Shown in pieces: positions 33,980 through 44,859 of a stretch of 64,000 nucleotides of DNA; position 1 is the stretch's first letter, and the number at the start of each line of letters is the position of its first letter. The stretch is from assembly GCA_012932865.1 (NCBI GenBank), contig SAXG01000095.1, forward strand, positions 29,813 through 93,812, in the 5' to 3' direction. The position numbers and the translations under genes were made by a program. This DNA is from Amylostereum areolatum (lineage: Eukaryota > Basidiomycota > Agaricomycetes > Russulales > Stereaceae). The notes beneath the pieces were generated by a model that was given only the letters and a program-made list of their open reading frames with translations, had not been told where the DNA came from and ran no database searches.

Positions 33980-34593
33980 TTACTGGCGTAGGTACAATCC
34001 TTCCCTCCGCCATTTCTCTATGGCTGCGGCCCTTTCCTGTACCTCGTGCGAGATCTGCTGAGCCGACACCTCGCGCACCTCCGTGATCAGCTTGTAGAGC
34101 GACTGCTCTACTGCTGAGTAGGAGAACGGATAGATGGCATGGCACGCGTGGGCCAGATATTCCACCACATCGCTAAGCGGTGCCCAGGGGTCCTCTGTCA
34201 GCATGGGCGCCAGGTTTCCCCACTCGGGGAATACAAAGACGGAGTAACCTTCATGCCCGACAACATGGCGCAGCATGGCAGGAAGGTGGGCGTCCACAAT
34301 GCGAGCGATGTTCTTGGCGACAAGAGAGGGAGGGGCGATGAGGGTGCCAAGGCGGAGGTTGAATGCCCAATGCCAGTCCGCAGCGATGGAGGAAGAAGTA
34401 GGAAGTTTTGGGATAAGCGGGAGGGCCCAGTTGACGTTGCAGATAATAAAGACTATCATCGCTGTTTGCGAGTCAGCATGAGTTTGGCATGAGGGGAGGG
34501 GTGACATACGGGTGTAGGCGTGGTTGCGTACCCATCCCACGTAGATGGCGCTCTGGCCGTCGCTCCCTAGACACTTGCCCACCGTCGCGTAGT
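33980..34593 (-). pseudogene. Host gene of unknown function, 3' part, split by family-A copy 2
   Basis: Continues the frame that starts at 42485. Across the insertion, removing one GTAGT duplication gives GYRYYATVGKCLGSDGQS in frame. A 53-nt intron lies near 34460-34512 (AYTR then PMIVFIICNV). The C-terminal part holds hydrophobic stretches and the end HEVQERAAAIEKWRREGLY. No family recognised. Confidence 0.6.
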
Positions 34594-35013
34594 TGTCAGA
34601 AACGCAGTTTATGAGACCGATGAACCGCCTAGGTCGCGACGATGGGAGGAGCGAGAAGAAAATAGATTCGAGAGTGCCGGGGTCTAGGGTAGTGCAACGT
34701 GTGCTACAGTACCGTACGATGAGATGGACAGTCTAGGGAAAAGGGAAGAGAAACACTGTCCTTATATACAAGTGGGTACGATGGTGCGATGCGATGCGAT
34801 AGTGGTGCGAGCGGTGGGAACAATAAGAAAGGAGTCATGGGGCAGAGGACGAGGGTCCGGAGCAATGATGTCATAGATAAGGATGCGGAACTCCGCTCAG
34901 AAGTCCGGGCAATGACGTCGTTGAAGCATGTGATGCAAGGGAAAGTCATGTGCCGTGACACGTCGCGTGTACAAGGTCTGCAAACGAAGAGAGAAATGGA
35001 GCGATCCGTGACA
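34594..35013 (-). repeat. Family-A copy 2, 3' LTR
   Basis: 420 bp with TGTCACGG and CTGACA ends; PPT AAAGGGAGGG next to it at 35017-35026. Confidence 0.93.
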
Positions 35014-38000
35014 TTACCCTCCCTTTAAGACGCGCTTTCGCCTGGAGCGCAATGTCATCTGCAAGGGTAGATGAGAGGAAATCGTCAAAGGAGATGCCGA
35101 GGGAACGCACAGGGCGGGGCGCATTTGGATGGCGTTTATGGAAGGTGTCGATCATGTCGGTGACTTTTGAGAGCGAGGAGCGAGGGAGCCAGGTATTCTC
35201 GGAGTCAGGATAGCCTGCCCACTTGACGAGGTATTGTATGCCTTTCTTGTTACGGGTCGGCTTCGAGTCGATGATGTCTTTAACGTCATATTCTTCCTCG
35301 TCATCAACGAGGTCAGGCGGCGGTTGTTCATAGTTTGGACCATGTGCCATTGTTTCCTTGTACACGGTGAGCAGCGAAGCATGGAAGACTGGGTGGATTC
35401 TCCACGTCTTCGGCAGCTTCAGGCGGTAGTTCACTGGGCTAATGACGTCAACGATCTCGAAGGGTCCAAATCGTTTGGCAGCAAGCTTAGCTTTCGGCCT
35501 CGTCGTCTTCAGGTTTTTGCCTTCGAGCCAGACCTTGTCTCCGACGGCGAACAGTGTCGATTTGCTGATTGTGTCACCGTTGTAGTGCTTCATTAAGTCG
35601 GATGCGAGGGCAAGGCTGGCCTTAATCTCCTGTCGGACTTCTTCCAGTTGACGGAGGCGTTCTTCAACTGCAGGGACCTTTGAGGACGGATTTACGGATG
35701 GGTACATCTTGGGGAGGAAGCCGTAAAGGACTTCAAAGGGGGCCTTTCCAGTAGCTGCATGGGTGCGGGAGTTGTGAGAAAACTCGAAGAAGGGCAGCCA
35801 CTTCACCCAGTCATCTTGACGATACTGTACCATTTAAATCGGTTCGCCACCCTGTTGTGACCGTGACAGGCCTGGCGAAAATTTCCATCCGCCAAACCAT
35901 GTGCATGAGCGTGACAACAATAAAATTCCGCCGGGCCAAGCGCGCCGGGCGGCCGTGAACGGCCATTTCTAATGGTGACATCATCGGGGTTCAACAAATG
36001 GTTTCGCCGGTGACCTTCGTGACACATGACATCAGAAAAATTTCGCCAATTTTGGCCTCTCTGTGACCCGTGACTGGCGAACCAATTTAAATGGTACAGT
36101 AGTTGCAGAATACTCGTAGGAACTGCTCCAGGTTCTGGTTTTCGCGTTCGGTTTGGCCATCTGTCTGTGGGTGATACGCTGTGCTAAGGGCAGACTTGAT
36201 CCCAAGCTTCTCGTTGAGTGTACGCATTACCTGCCCAGCAAATTGGGGTCCACGATCCGAGATGATCTTGTCCGCCAAGCCGTAATGTCGGTATACCTTA
36301 TCGAAGAGAATGTCGGCCGTGCCATCGCTGGTGATCTTCATTGTACATGGGGTGGTAACCACCATCTTGGTGAGGCGATCGACCACGACGTTGACGGCAT
36401 TATAGCCTTTGCAGTCAGGGAGCTCGACAATGAAGTCGGTAGAGATGACGCCAAATGGTCGATCGGGTACTTCGTTCGGGATCATGTCGACGTGGGGTCG
36501 GCTGCTCTGTGTCTTTGTCGACTGGCAGGTTGCGCATCCTGCTACGAAGTCGCGGACGAAGACAGACATGCCAGGCCACCAGTATTCACGACTCACAAGT
36601 TTGTAAGTCTTGAAGCGACCAGGGTGTCCAGCCAGGGGCGATTCATGGTACATTTTGACAATGTCGCGTCGCAACTCGTCGTCTGCAGGGACATATACCT
36701 TTCCTCTAAACAGGACCAGGCCTTCTTCGTAGTTCCACTCTTGAAGGTTCTTGACGAGTGTACGTGGTCCGTTCCGTAAGATGGCATCCAGAGCTTGAAC
36801 GACCTCGATGTCCTTGGTCTTGCAGTCGCGGATACGTCGTCGGAGTTCGACATCGCCGAGGGAGGTTACTGCTCCTGGCCTTGTTGCACGTATCTGGAAG
36901 TACTTGGGGTCGAGCAAGATACGCTCCTTGTTGTCGTTCTCAACCCCCTGCTTGTGATCAGGTCGTCGGGACATTGGGTCTGGGCGATGGGATACTCCTG
37001 GTTTGTGAACGAGCGCAAAGTCAAATCGAGTGAGGAATAGAGCCCAACGTGCCTGTCGGCGGCTCAGCTTCGGTGCCGTCTTGAAGTGCTCCAGGTTCTT
37101 GTGGTCTGTCCAGATTTCGACGGTGTCGGGGGCGCCTTCGAGGTAGTGGCACCAGGCTTCGAGCGCACGGATGATCGCGAGTAGCTCCTTGTCGTAGATG
37201 TCGTAGTTGCGTTCCAGTTCCGATAGGGCCTTGGACAGATACACCGCTGGATGCCAGTGACCGTCGTCCCCTTTCTGCGAGAGTATACCTCCAGTAGCAA
37301 AGTCCGAGGCGTCAACTTCGACGAGGTAGGGTTTCCTTGGATCAGGCATAACTAAGACAGGGGAGGAGGTGAACGCAGCTTTAAGTGCGTTAAATGCCGT
37401 CTGGCATTCCGCCGACCAATTCCATGTGCAGTCCTTCTTTGTTAGGTCGAACAGAGGTCGTGCGATCTTGGAGAAATCCTTGATGAAGCATCGGTAGAAG
37501 TTACCAAATCCGAGGAAGGATTGTACATCCTTGACCGTCCGGGGTGTCGGCCAGTCCTGGATACCAGCTACCTTGACGGGGTCCATGGCGATCTTGTCGT
37601 GTGAGATAATGAGTCCCAGGTATTCAACGGAGTCCTGCTCGAAGACACATTTCTCTGGCTTAAGGAACAGGTCATTGTCTTGTAGGCGTTGGAGAACCTG
37701 TCGCACTATGGCGCGATGTTCTTCCATAGTTCGAGTGAATACGAGGATGTCGTCCATGTAGATGATGACTTTGCCCGAGTCGATAAGGTCCTTGAAAAGT
37801 TCGTTCATCATTGCCTGGAACGTCGCGGGGGAGTTCATAAGGCCAAAGAACATCACCGTAGGTTCAAAGAGGCCACGATCCGTCTTGAACGCAGCCTTCC
37901 ACTCGTCGCCTTCCTTGATGCGGACGTTGTTGTACCCCCAGCGGACGTCCATCTTGGAGAAGATCTTTGCACCTTTGAGGCGGTCAACAATTTCTGAGAT

Positions 38001-39317
38001 TAGCAGCAAGGGATACTCGTTCTTTATGGTACCCTTGTTCAGCTCTCGATAGTCCTGTACAGGCCACAGCTTCCCATCCTTCTTTTTGACGAAAAAGAAC
38101 GGACTTGCCTGCGGCGACTTCGATGGGCGAATGTAGCCCTTCTTCAGGTGGTCGTCGAGGAAGGTATCGAGCTCGATCTGCTCGGAGGGGGAGAGCGGAT
38201 AGATCTTGCAGGGCTTGGGTTCGAAGCCGTCCTTCATGTCGATGGCATGATCCCATGGTCGTCGGTCGGGTAGTCGTTCCGAGGTTTTCTTGTCGAATAC
38301 GGGTGCAAAGTCGCGGTATGGAGGGGGAACCAAGTCTTCAAAGGTTTGTGGGCGTGCATTTTCCTCTGAGTGCTCTGCAAGCTCTTGCGCCTTGGTGAAG
38401 CCTGTGCGGATTGGTACTGCCTCCGGGTTAGGGCCGTCAACTTCAGGAAGAATCCCAGCACGACGCAGGCCATTGATCTCCCAGTCTTGGAAGACCCTGG
38501 GTCGTTCGTCGTCATCTTCAGTGAAAAGGCGGGCAGGTAGAGGTGAGAGATGGAATGTGCGGATACAAACACCTTTGACCCTGCGCGCGGGGATGACATA
38601 CGTAGGGATAGGGGCCCAGGAGACATACACTGGTTCTGGGAAGGGGTCGTCCGGGACTAGAGGTACCTTAGGGGCCGCATCAGCTCGAACCTTTCGCTGT
38701 GATCGGGTTGTCGATGGTGTTCGCGGCTTTGTTGCAAGGTTTGTTATGGTCGGTTCGGAGAGGGTGCAGGAGGGAGGGCAGCGGAGCATGTCAACGCGAT
38801 CTTGCTGCCAGTCTATGGTGGGGTTATGCTCATCGAGCCAGTCTGTTCCAAGGATCATATCGTGATCACCGATGTCGGTGATGAAAAACTCAGCTTCTTC
38901 CTCATGGTATGCCTTTGAATCTTGCGAGTATATCCGGATTCGCTGGGTCGTCGTGTCACGTACCCAGCCCATGATGTTCTCGGTGCCATCCACGTTACGT
39001 ACGGGGAACGGGTTTTCTAGTTTTCTCGTGGTCAGCTTCTTGCGTTCAGCAAAGCTTCGATTGATGATGATTCCTTCTGCACCGCTGTCAAGCAGTGCAT
39101 CTGCGTCGATTTGTCGGCCTGTCGCTCGTCCAATTATCTTGACTCTGAGCGTTATCGAGGGTGTTTGCCTGTTTTTTGTGACAGTAGAGAGGTGCACACA
39201 CGATGGATACGATTGCTCACATGAGGTCATAGATGATAATACAGAAAAGCGATTGTAAGATCCCGATGATATAAGTCCTTTGCCTCCGCCAGACGACACG
39301 ACTGGGGGGTGTTTCAA
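34946..39317 (-). pseudogene. Family-A copy 2 pol, split only by the MITE
   Basis: Same domain order as copy 1: protease LLDSGAEG, RT with YMDD, RNase H, integrase HHCC/DDE and a chromodomain ending in LVKWAGYPDSENTW. From the start to about residue 665 it differs from copy 1 at many positions; from 37310 down to 35166 I see no difference. The MITE (35825-36099) places a stop after VFCNY. Apart from that the frame is open. Confidence 0.88.
35825..36099 (+). mobile_element. 275-bp MITE, copy 2 (in family-A pol)
   Basis: Same insertion site and same sequence as copy 1; TA at 35823-35824 and 36100-36101. Confidence 0.92.
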
Positions 39318-40984
39318 AAATCCTGCGACTCCAGGATATCCTTCAACAGTGCCACTGCCTGTTCCTTACCTTCCACGTCCAGATCCTTCAGCTGGTGAGT
39401 GATCGCCGCAATGGTTTTGGATGGGTCAGGAGCGGCTTTTGCAGTGGGTGGAGCCGTGCTCGTCAGTGGGGAAGGGGTCTTAGATCCAGTCTCCACTGCG
39501 CCCACCCGTCGCGTGCTCGAGTCGCGGTTGGGGCAGTCGCGGGAGACGTGGCCGGCCTGTCGACACATGAAGCACCTGCCCTCACACATCATCTTTGCAC
39601 GCTCGTCGTCTGTCAGCTTTGCAGGGCGGGTCGAGGTGTTGGTGAAGGCGCCGACTCGGCGCGATGAGGAGTTGTTGGCCGAACCGTTCGAGGTGAGCGC
39701 GACAGCCCCCTTGGACTGACTGCTCTTCCTCTCCGGGTTCTCCTCGAGCCATTGGTGGTTGATGCAGTGGGCGCGCTCCTTCCACTCCGCGAGGTCAGTG
39801 GGGAATGGGTACGACCGGGCCACCTGCTTGCCGAGTTCTCGCTGCAGTCCTTTCTTGAAGAAGTGGATCAGCGCTTCCTCGTCATACTCCATCATAGTTG
39901 CCAGCAGTTCAAACTCGGTGATGAAGTCAGTGACGTCCCGAGTAGTCATCGTGAGCTCGTTGATCTTACGCTGGGCCTCCATTTTTGGTTCGATGGGTAC
40001 GAAGTCCCGACCAAACCTGTCCGAAAGCTCCTTGTAGGTGCTGTAGTGGAGCTTTGGGGGTGTTTCGCCGGAGTCCTCGGCTTCTTCCTTCTTGTCCTCG
40101 TCGGCAAAGAGCTCCATGCGACGGTGCGTGGCCCAGGAGTTCGCCGTGTCTCCCTCCATCAGGCTGAGGAGGAGCATCATCTTGGCATCATCTGTAGTGT
40201 AAACATCTTTGTTAACACGAAGGAACATGCGGAGCTCGAGGGCGAATCGGAGGGTGTCGCGTCTGTCGCCCTTGAAGGGCTTCGGCTTGGGGCCGAGCTC
40301 ACGCTTGGAGGCGGTCGAGGGTTTGGTTTCTTCGTCGGGCATTTTGTCAGCGGGGAGGGCGATGTCGAGGGATCGGGTGAAGGCTGCTTCTTGTTGGCGT
40401 CGGAGTTCCTTGCGATGTTCTTCAGCTTCGTCAAGCTCGATTTGGACTTCACGCGCGACTTGGAATTCGAGGGGTGTGATGAGTTCCTGGTTGTGTCTCC
40501 AAAACCAGAGATCCTGAACAGGGTTTGTACTAGAGGGTTGCCACTCAACTACTGTGCGCCCTGGTGTTCCTTGCCGGTTCCGTCGATACGTGTACCACTT
40601 CCTAGTGACGCTGTCGAACTTGAATCCCCTGGGGGGGAAGAGGACAGTGGATCGGCGGGGCGGTGGGGAAGAGGATGCGGGTGGGTCAAGGAAGGCAGTA
40701 AGGACGTTGGTTGCAAGATCAAGGTCTTCGTCTGTGAGATAGTTGCCTCCTTGAAAGTACCAGTCTTGTCTGCTTTCTTCGGGAGGGTTGTGGGCCCAAT
40801 GTACCGGTCTCTTGGTGTCTAGGGAGGTGAGGACGGAGTACTTGTATGGACAATAGTCGCGGAAGATACCCGGGGGGAACGCGGGGGTGGAGGGACGGGT
40901 GAAGGTTTGGGAAGCGATGATTCTAGAAGAAGTCGGCCGCGACGGGGCGACGACCGAGGAGTTTCTGGGTGAGGTAGCTGGCTT
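39314..40984 (-). CDS. Family-A copy 2 gag, with N-terminal extension lacking ATG
   Basis: The frame is open from a TAA at 40985-40987 to the stop at 39314: 556 codons. The first ATG is codon 215 (40342, MPDEETKPS). The upstream part looks like true protein (HWAHNPPEESRQDWYFQGGN, FDSVTRKWYTYRRNRQG, EEHRKELRRQQEAA), so translation must start elsewhere: by splicing from ORF0, by frameshifting or at a non-AUG codon. The core carries the capsid region and one CCHC knuckle CFMCRQAGHVSRDC. Unlike copy 1 there is no premature stop. Confidence 0.8.
   Translation of the reverse strand, partial: KPATSPRNSSVVAPSRPTSSRIIASQTFTRPSTPAFPPGIFRDYCPYKYSVLTSLDTKRPVHWAHNPPEESRQDWYFQGGNYLTDEDLDLATNVLTAFLDPPASSSPPPRRSTVLFPPRGFKFDSVTRKWYTYRRNRQGTPGRTVVEWQPSSTNPVQDLWFWRHNQELITPLEFQVAREVQIELDEAEEHRKELRRQQEAAFTRSLDIALPADKMPDEETKPSTASKRELGPKPKPFKGDRRDTLRFALELRMFLRVNKDVYTTDDAKMMLLLSLMEGDTANSWATHRRMELFADEDKKEEAEDSGETPPKLHYSTYKELSDRFGRDFVPIEPKMEAQRKINELTMTTRDVTDFITEFELLATMMEYDEEALIHFFKKGLQRELGKQVARSYPFPTDLAEWKERAHCINHQWLEENPERKSSQSKGAVALTSNGSANNSSSRRVGAFTNTSTRPAKLTDDERAKMMCEGRCFMCRQAGHVSRDCPNRDSSTRRVGAVETGSKTPSPLTSTAPPTAKAAPDPSKTIAAITHQLKDLDVEGKEQAVALLKDILESQDF
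39317..39323 (-). promoter_or_regulatory. -1 frameshift heptamer GGATTTT, gag-pol copy 2
   Basis: Same arrangement as copy 1: CAG GAT TTT TGA with pol in the -1 frame. Confidence 0.65.
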
Positions 40985-41477
40985 TTACAGCCTGGCAGAT
41001 CTTGTGTTCGAGGTGACGGTGGCGGAGGGTCTTGCCCTTGATAGTGGGACGGAGGACTGGTGGTGGGGTGGATTCCGGTGTGGGGATTGCGAAATTGTAG
41101 ACGGTAGGGAAGTTGTGTCGGATGATCGATGGAGGTAGATGGGTGTTGGAGCAGGTGTGCCAGGTGGGGGAGTGAATTGAGAATTCGAACCGGTTCCGAT
41201 CTATGTCAAAGCACGCAACAACACGAGCGTAGAGGCAGAGGATTGTCTGCCTACCGTGATCGTGATTCCAGCGCCACTTGTATATGCAGCAATTGACTCC
41301 ATGGACCTTCCAGGTATGTTCCCTACAGAGGAGTTCGAGAGCTCGTATGCGATCGACAGTGGCTGTGTTTGCTCAGGGCCAGGGGAATGGGGCGTTGCGA
41401 TCGGGGTTGAATGCTTGGAGATTGAAGGTGAGAAAGATCGGTTCGGCGGTGGGTTCCAGGGTGGGGGTTTTTAACAT
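40923..41477 (-). pseudogene. ORF0 upstream of gag in family A
   Basis: ATG at 41475-41477 (MLKTPTLEPTAEPIFLTFNL), 66 nt after the 5' LTR; 184 codons to a TAG at 40923-40925, with one in-frame TGA at 41373-41375 (CGA to TGA possible). It contains ALELLCREHTWKVHGVNCC and ends by overlapping the gag extension by about 60 nt in a different frame. It may be the true N-terminus of Gag if a splice or shift joins the two. Confidence 0.5.
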
Positions 41478-41543
41478 CGTAGAGACGGCGAGGGAGGTAT
41501 AGGGGAGAGGGGTGCGAGGTAGGCGTAGGGTAGACTGTCCAGG

Positions 41544-41963
41544 TGTCAGAAACGCAGTTTATGAGACCGATGAACCGCCTAGGTCGCGACGATGGGAGGA
41601 GCGAGAAGAAAATAGATTCAAGAGTGCCGGGGTCTAGGGTAGTGCAACGTGTGCTACAGTACCGTACGACGAGATGGACAGTCTGGGGAAAAGGGAAGAG
41701 AAACACTGTCCTTATATACAAGTGGGTACGATGGTGCGATGCGATGCGATAGTGGTGCGAGCGGGGGGAACAATAAGAAAGGAGTCATGGGGCGGAGGAC
41801 GAGGGTCCGGAGCAATGATGTCATAGATAAGGATGCAGAACTCCGCTCGGAAGTCCGGGCAATGACGTCGTTGAAGCATGTGATGCAAGGGAAAGTTATG
41901 TGCCGTGACACGTCGCGTGTACAAGGTCTGCAAACGAAGAGAGAAATGGAGCGATCCGTGACA
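41544..41963 (-). repeat. Family-A copy 2, 5' LTR
   Basis: 420 bp; TATATAAGG box on the minus strand at 41710-41720, consistent with transcription start in the LTR. Confidence 0.93.
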
Positions 41964-42485
41964 GTAGTAGCGATATCCCGTCTCCGTTGCCGCCTCCACC
42001 AGCATTGAGGGGCCGACCTGTTGCGCCTTCCCTTCAACAATCCATACCCCATTCACCTCTGAGGGACCCTTGAATGGGTCAGGGGCCCACCCTTGGTTCA
42101 GGATCCTGTTGGCCGCCAACCAGTGTGGGTGGGAGACATTGTCCTTGACCAACCTGGCGATCGTTGCGGCACGGACGGGCACTCAGGCATCCTGTAGGTC
42201 GTATTGCGGCATAGAGGGGGTAGCATTGGGGCGACGGGCTAACCGCAGGGTGACGATAGGGTTGTAGATGATGTCGCTGGTCGGCGGGTTGTTCAAGCGT
42301 ATGCGGGTGTCGAGGATGCGCGCTGGTGCATAGGGGTCGGGGTCGCTTGAGGGAGGTGTAGCCAGAGTGGGAGAGGGAGGATGAGACTGAGCAAGACGTG
42401 CACCATCAGCGAGTTGTGCATCACTGGGCTCCGTGGCATGGCTGAACGCGTTGAGGCAGTCAACAGGGGGAGAGGTGTTATCCAT
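41964..42485 (-). pseudogene. Host gene of unknown function, 5' part
   Basis: ATG at 42485 (MDNTSPPVDCLNAF; an in-frame ATG at 42512 is also possible). A Pro-rich start is followed by IRLNNPPTSDIIYNPIVTLRL and, after an in-frame TGA at 42183-42185, AATIARLVKDNVSHPHWLAANRI. The TGA sits where CGA would be expected. The frame then meets the retrotransposon and continues at 34593. A TATA box (GCATATAAAAATG, plus-strand 42541-42553) lies about 60 bp upstream of the ATG. I do not recognise the family. Confidence 0.55.
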
Positions 42486-42540
42486 GGTATGTTGGTGCAG
42501 AAAGCAAAGCAAAGAGCCAAGACGTCTTTTTCATCCTGCC

Positions 42541-42553
42541 GCATTTTTATATG
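42541..42553 (-). promoter_or_regulatory. TATA box of the interrupted host gene
   Basis: Minus-strand GCATATAAAAATG about 60 bp before the ATG at 42485. Confidence 0.5.
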
Positions 42554-42854
42554 CGGCTGGACCAATCTTCCCGATCGACATTGTCTAGCCCTTCCTTCAT
42601 GCTTCTTTGGTGCCGCTGATCATCGGCTTTCCTTCTTTCCCGGCCCCTCCTTTGTCCAGTGTGCTCTACTTTGATGGCCGGCCTACTCCGTCTCAGCTGT
42701 AGCTTATTGTCTTTTTGCCATTCTACTCCTCTCCTCTGGTCTTCCATAGGGTGCTGCCTCTAACTTTCCTTTCCTTGGTCTCATTTTAGTTCTGCTAACG
42801 GGCTCTTGGCTCTCTGGTTTTTAACCTGTTATGCCCAAATACAATATTTGGGCG
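42554..42854. other. Upstream region without gene
   Basis: No gene seen. A short palindrome GCCCAAATA-CAA-TATTTGGGC lies at about 42832-42852 directly before repeat F'. Confidence 0.35.
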
Positions 42855-44009
42855 TGACAGCGCGCACGCGTCCTCAACGCCCACGCGCACACGCCCTCAA
42901 CAACCACGCGCACGCCCGCACGGTCCACGTGCACGCCCGTGCCCTCGAACCGCCGGCGTCCACAATGCTCACGCACCTGCCCTCGGCCCCGCCCTCCTCG
43001 TCCTCGATGTGCCCGCATCCTCGCACACATCCCCGCCCTCGACATGCCCGCGTCCCCTCCCACGTCCCCTCCCTCATCCCCTCCCTCGTCGCCTATCCCC
43101 GCGTGCCCTCGACACCCGACACCCGACGCCTGACGCCCGCGCCCACGCTCGATGCGTCCGCCCGCACGCGCTCAACACACCCACGCACACTCGATGCACA
43201 CGGCCGTCTGTGCTCGATGCGCAAGGCCACCTGCGCTCGATGCTGAATCCCATCCCTTGACGTGCCCCTGTGCCCATCCATCGTTCCCAGACGACGCCAT
43301 CGAATGCACGGACCACGAACGCCTCCGTGTCCCTGCTCGTGCTCCCTCCACTTGAATGATAGGCGGTCAGGCAGTCTCAGAAGGAGGCTGGCGCTTTTTT
43401 GAGTAGGAGGGGTGTTTTCTTTCTGGGATCCTCTGGTTCTATGTAGATCACCTATTCTATGCATTGTATATGTACCATAAAGTTGAATGCATCATGTTCT
43501 GTGCTCCTCTGTCTTTGGAATATCACTGAATGGTCAAAAAAGCATGAACAGGGGGGGGGTTGAGCTCTGCAGACCACCCCTGCAAAAACTGGCAAAAAAA
43601 CATGATCTTGATACTCTCAGAATCGCATTTCTATACTGATTATTCGCATATAACTGTCTTCTGTACATGAGCAATAGTTTGAGAGCTACAACAAAAACAG
43701 TCTCGGAGGTGCCCACAGCCAGCGCGTCTCGCGTCAACATCCTAATTAGGAAATTTTCGGACGTGAACTCGTGCGTGTAGCAGTCATGCCCACTCAGTCG
43801 TTTTTGTTGTTTCAAGCTCACAGATGTAAAGTAATATAGTATAAATCGCTACCTATAAAGTATTCAGCTCTAAAAATCTCGGTGGAAGGTGGTAGGGCGG
43901 CAGCACCTCGTGCACACTCGCCTTCTGTTTGGCCATGCTTGCTCTGCCGTGTCGTGGCCAAACCGGGAAACCATTACCAAAAATAACTATGGGGAGGTTT
44001 CCCTGATGT
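42855..44009 (-). repeat. Dispersed repeat F', inverted copy
   Basis: From GTGACAGCGCG through the GC-rich minisatellite to TTTCCCTGATG; matches 29108-30.4 kb inverted. It abuts the deaminase-like exon and probably removed its 5' part. Confidence 0.65.
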
Positions 44010-44033
44010 ACTAGGTTCAACCTACCCACTTCT

Positions 44034-44489
44034 GCGGGGCCTCATCCGCATTGCGAGTGTGCCCTTGTCGTTTTCCTTCACAGGAACCAAATATCCAGTG
44101 TTCCTTACATCGGAGCCTCCAAGCTGTCCTGCCTGGCATGCAACTGCTACATCCGTGCATACAACGCCAAACTCAACCACCTCAGCGGGAACTTCCAAAC
44201 CACAGGTTGCAGCGGGTGCTATATGGCCAGTTGGATCCCCCCTTCTTTGGGCAATCCCGATGAAGACACGGCAGTCGAAAAAGCTGTGGTTGACCTTCTG
44301 CGCCCCATGTTTGCTGAGCATGTTGGCGCAGTGGAGACACGCAACTCGTCATGGTTTCTGCCCGAAGGCATCGGTATGTCCCGAATTTCACCTCGACGTT
44401 CTCTACCGTACTCACTGCCATTTTACAGAGATGGAGGTGAGCGACTGGACCCCCGACGATCCTGACCCCGAGGATTTTGACACTAAACC
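44034..44489 (+). pseudogene. OTT_1508-like deaminase, 3' part
   Basis: A frame between F' and the hAT element reads HCECALVVFLHRN, PYIGASKLSCLACNCYIRAYN, FQTTGCSGCYMASW. H-x-E with a downstream C-x2-C and the PYIGASKLSC block match the OTT_1508-like deaminase family, common and of unknown function in mushrooms. A small intron near 44375-44428 precedes the acidic end SDWTPDDPDPEDFDTKP. The hAT element is inserted three residues before the stop: its empty site would read TKPPRA and then TGA (49378-49388). The 5' half is missing. Confidence 0.6.
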
Positions 44490-44859
44490 TAGTGTACCGT
44501 AAATTTCAAAAGTCAGATTAACATGTGTAATTTACATGCTGTAATTTACGTTAATTTCGTGTAATTTACAGGGGGTCCATGAGGGGTTATAATTGGGTGT
44601 TAATTTCGCCGAAATTAACAGCACGTGTCGGGCCTCGGGCCGAGTTTGCGGATGCGACAGAGACAAGTTGGAGACCAGGCTCCACCATCCGAGTCGTCAA
44701 CTCCGACGCACAATCCTTTCGCAGTGAACAATAGGATATCCTGTCGCACACAATGAGTGAGTATAAAATAAGTATCCCTGTGGGGGTTTTTCCTCTTCCC
44801 AACCTTTTGTATCTCTCTCCCAGTCAACTTGAAGTCTGACTCTCTGACACTCCGAGTCC

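Larger units (their letters stand above)
34594..41963 (-). mobile_element. Ty3/gypsy chromovirus, family A, copy 2 (complete)
   Basis: 7370 bp, both LTRs present (34594-35013 and 41544-41963, 8 differences in 420 bp by my count, mostly transitions), perfect 5-bp duplication GTAGT (34589-34593, 41964-41968). Order on the minus strand: 5' LTR, ORF0, gag, pol, PPT, 3' LTR. It carries the MITE at the same pol position as copy 1. Confidence 0.95.

Noticed and set aside
41544..41963. Assigning the primer-binding site of family A to a specific tRNA
   Set aside because: The sequence after the 5' LTR (CCTGGACAGTCTACC on the minus strand) does not clearly match a tRNA 3' end that I can name without a search.
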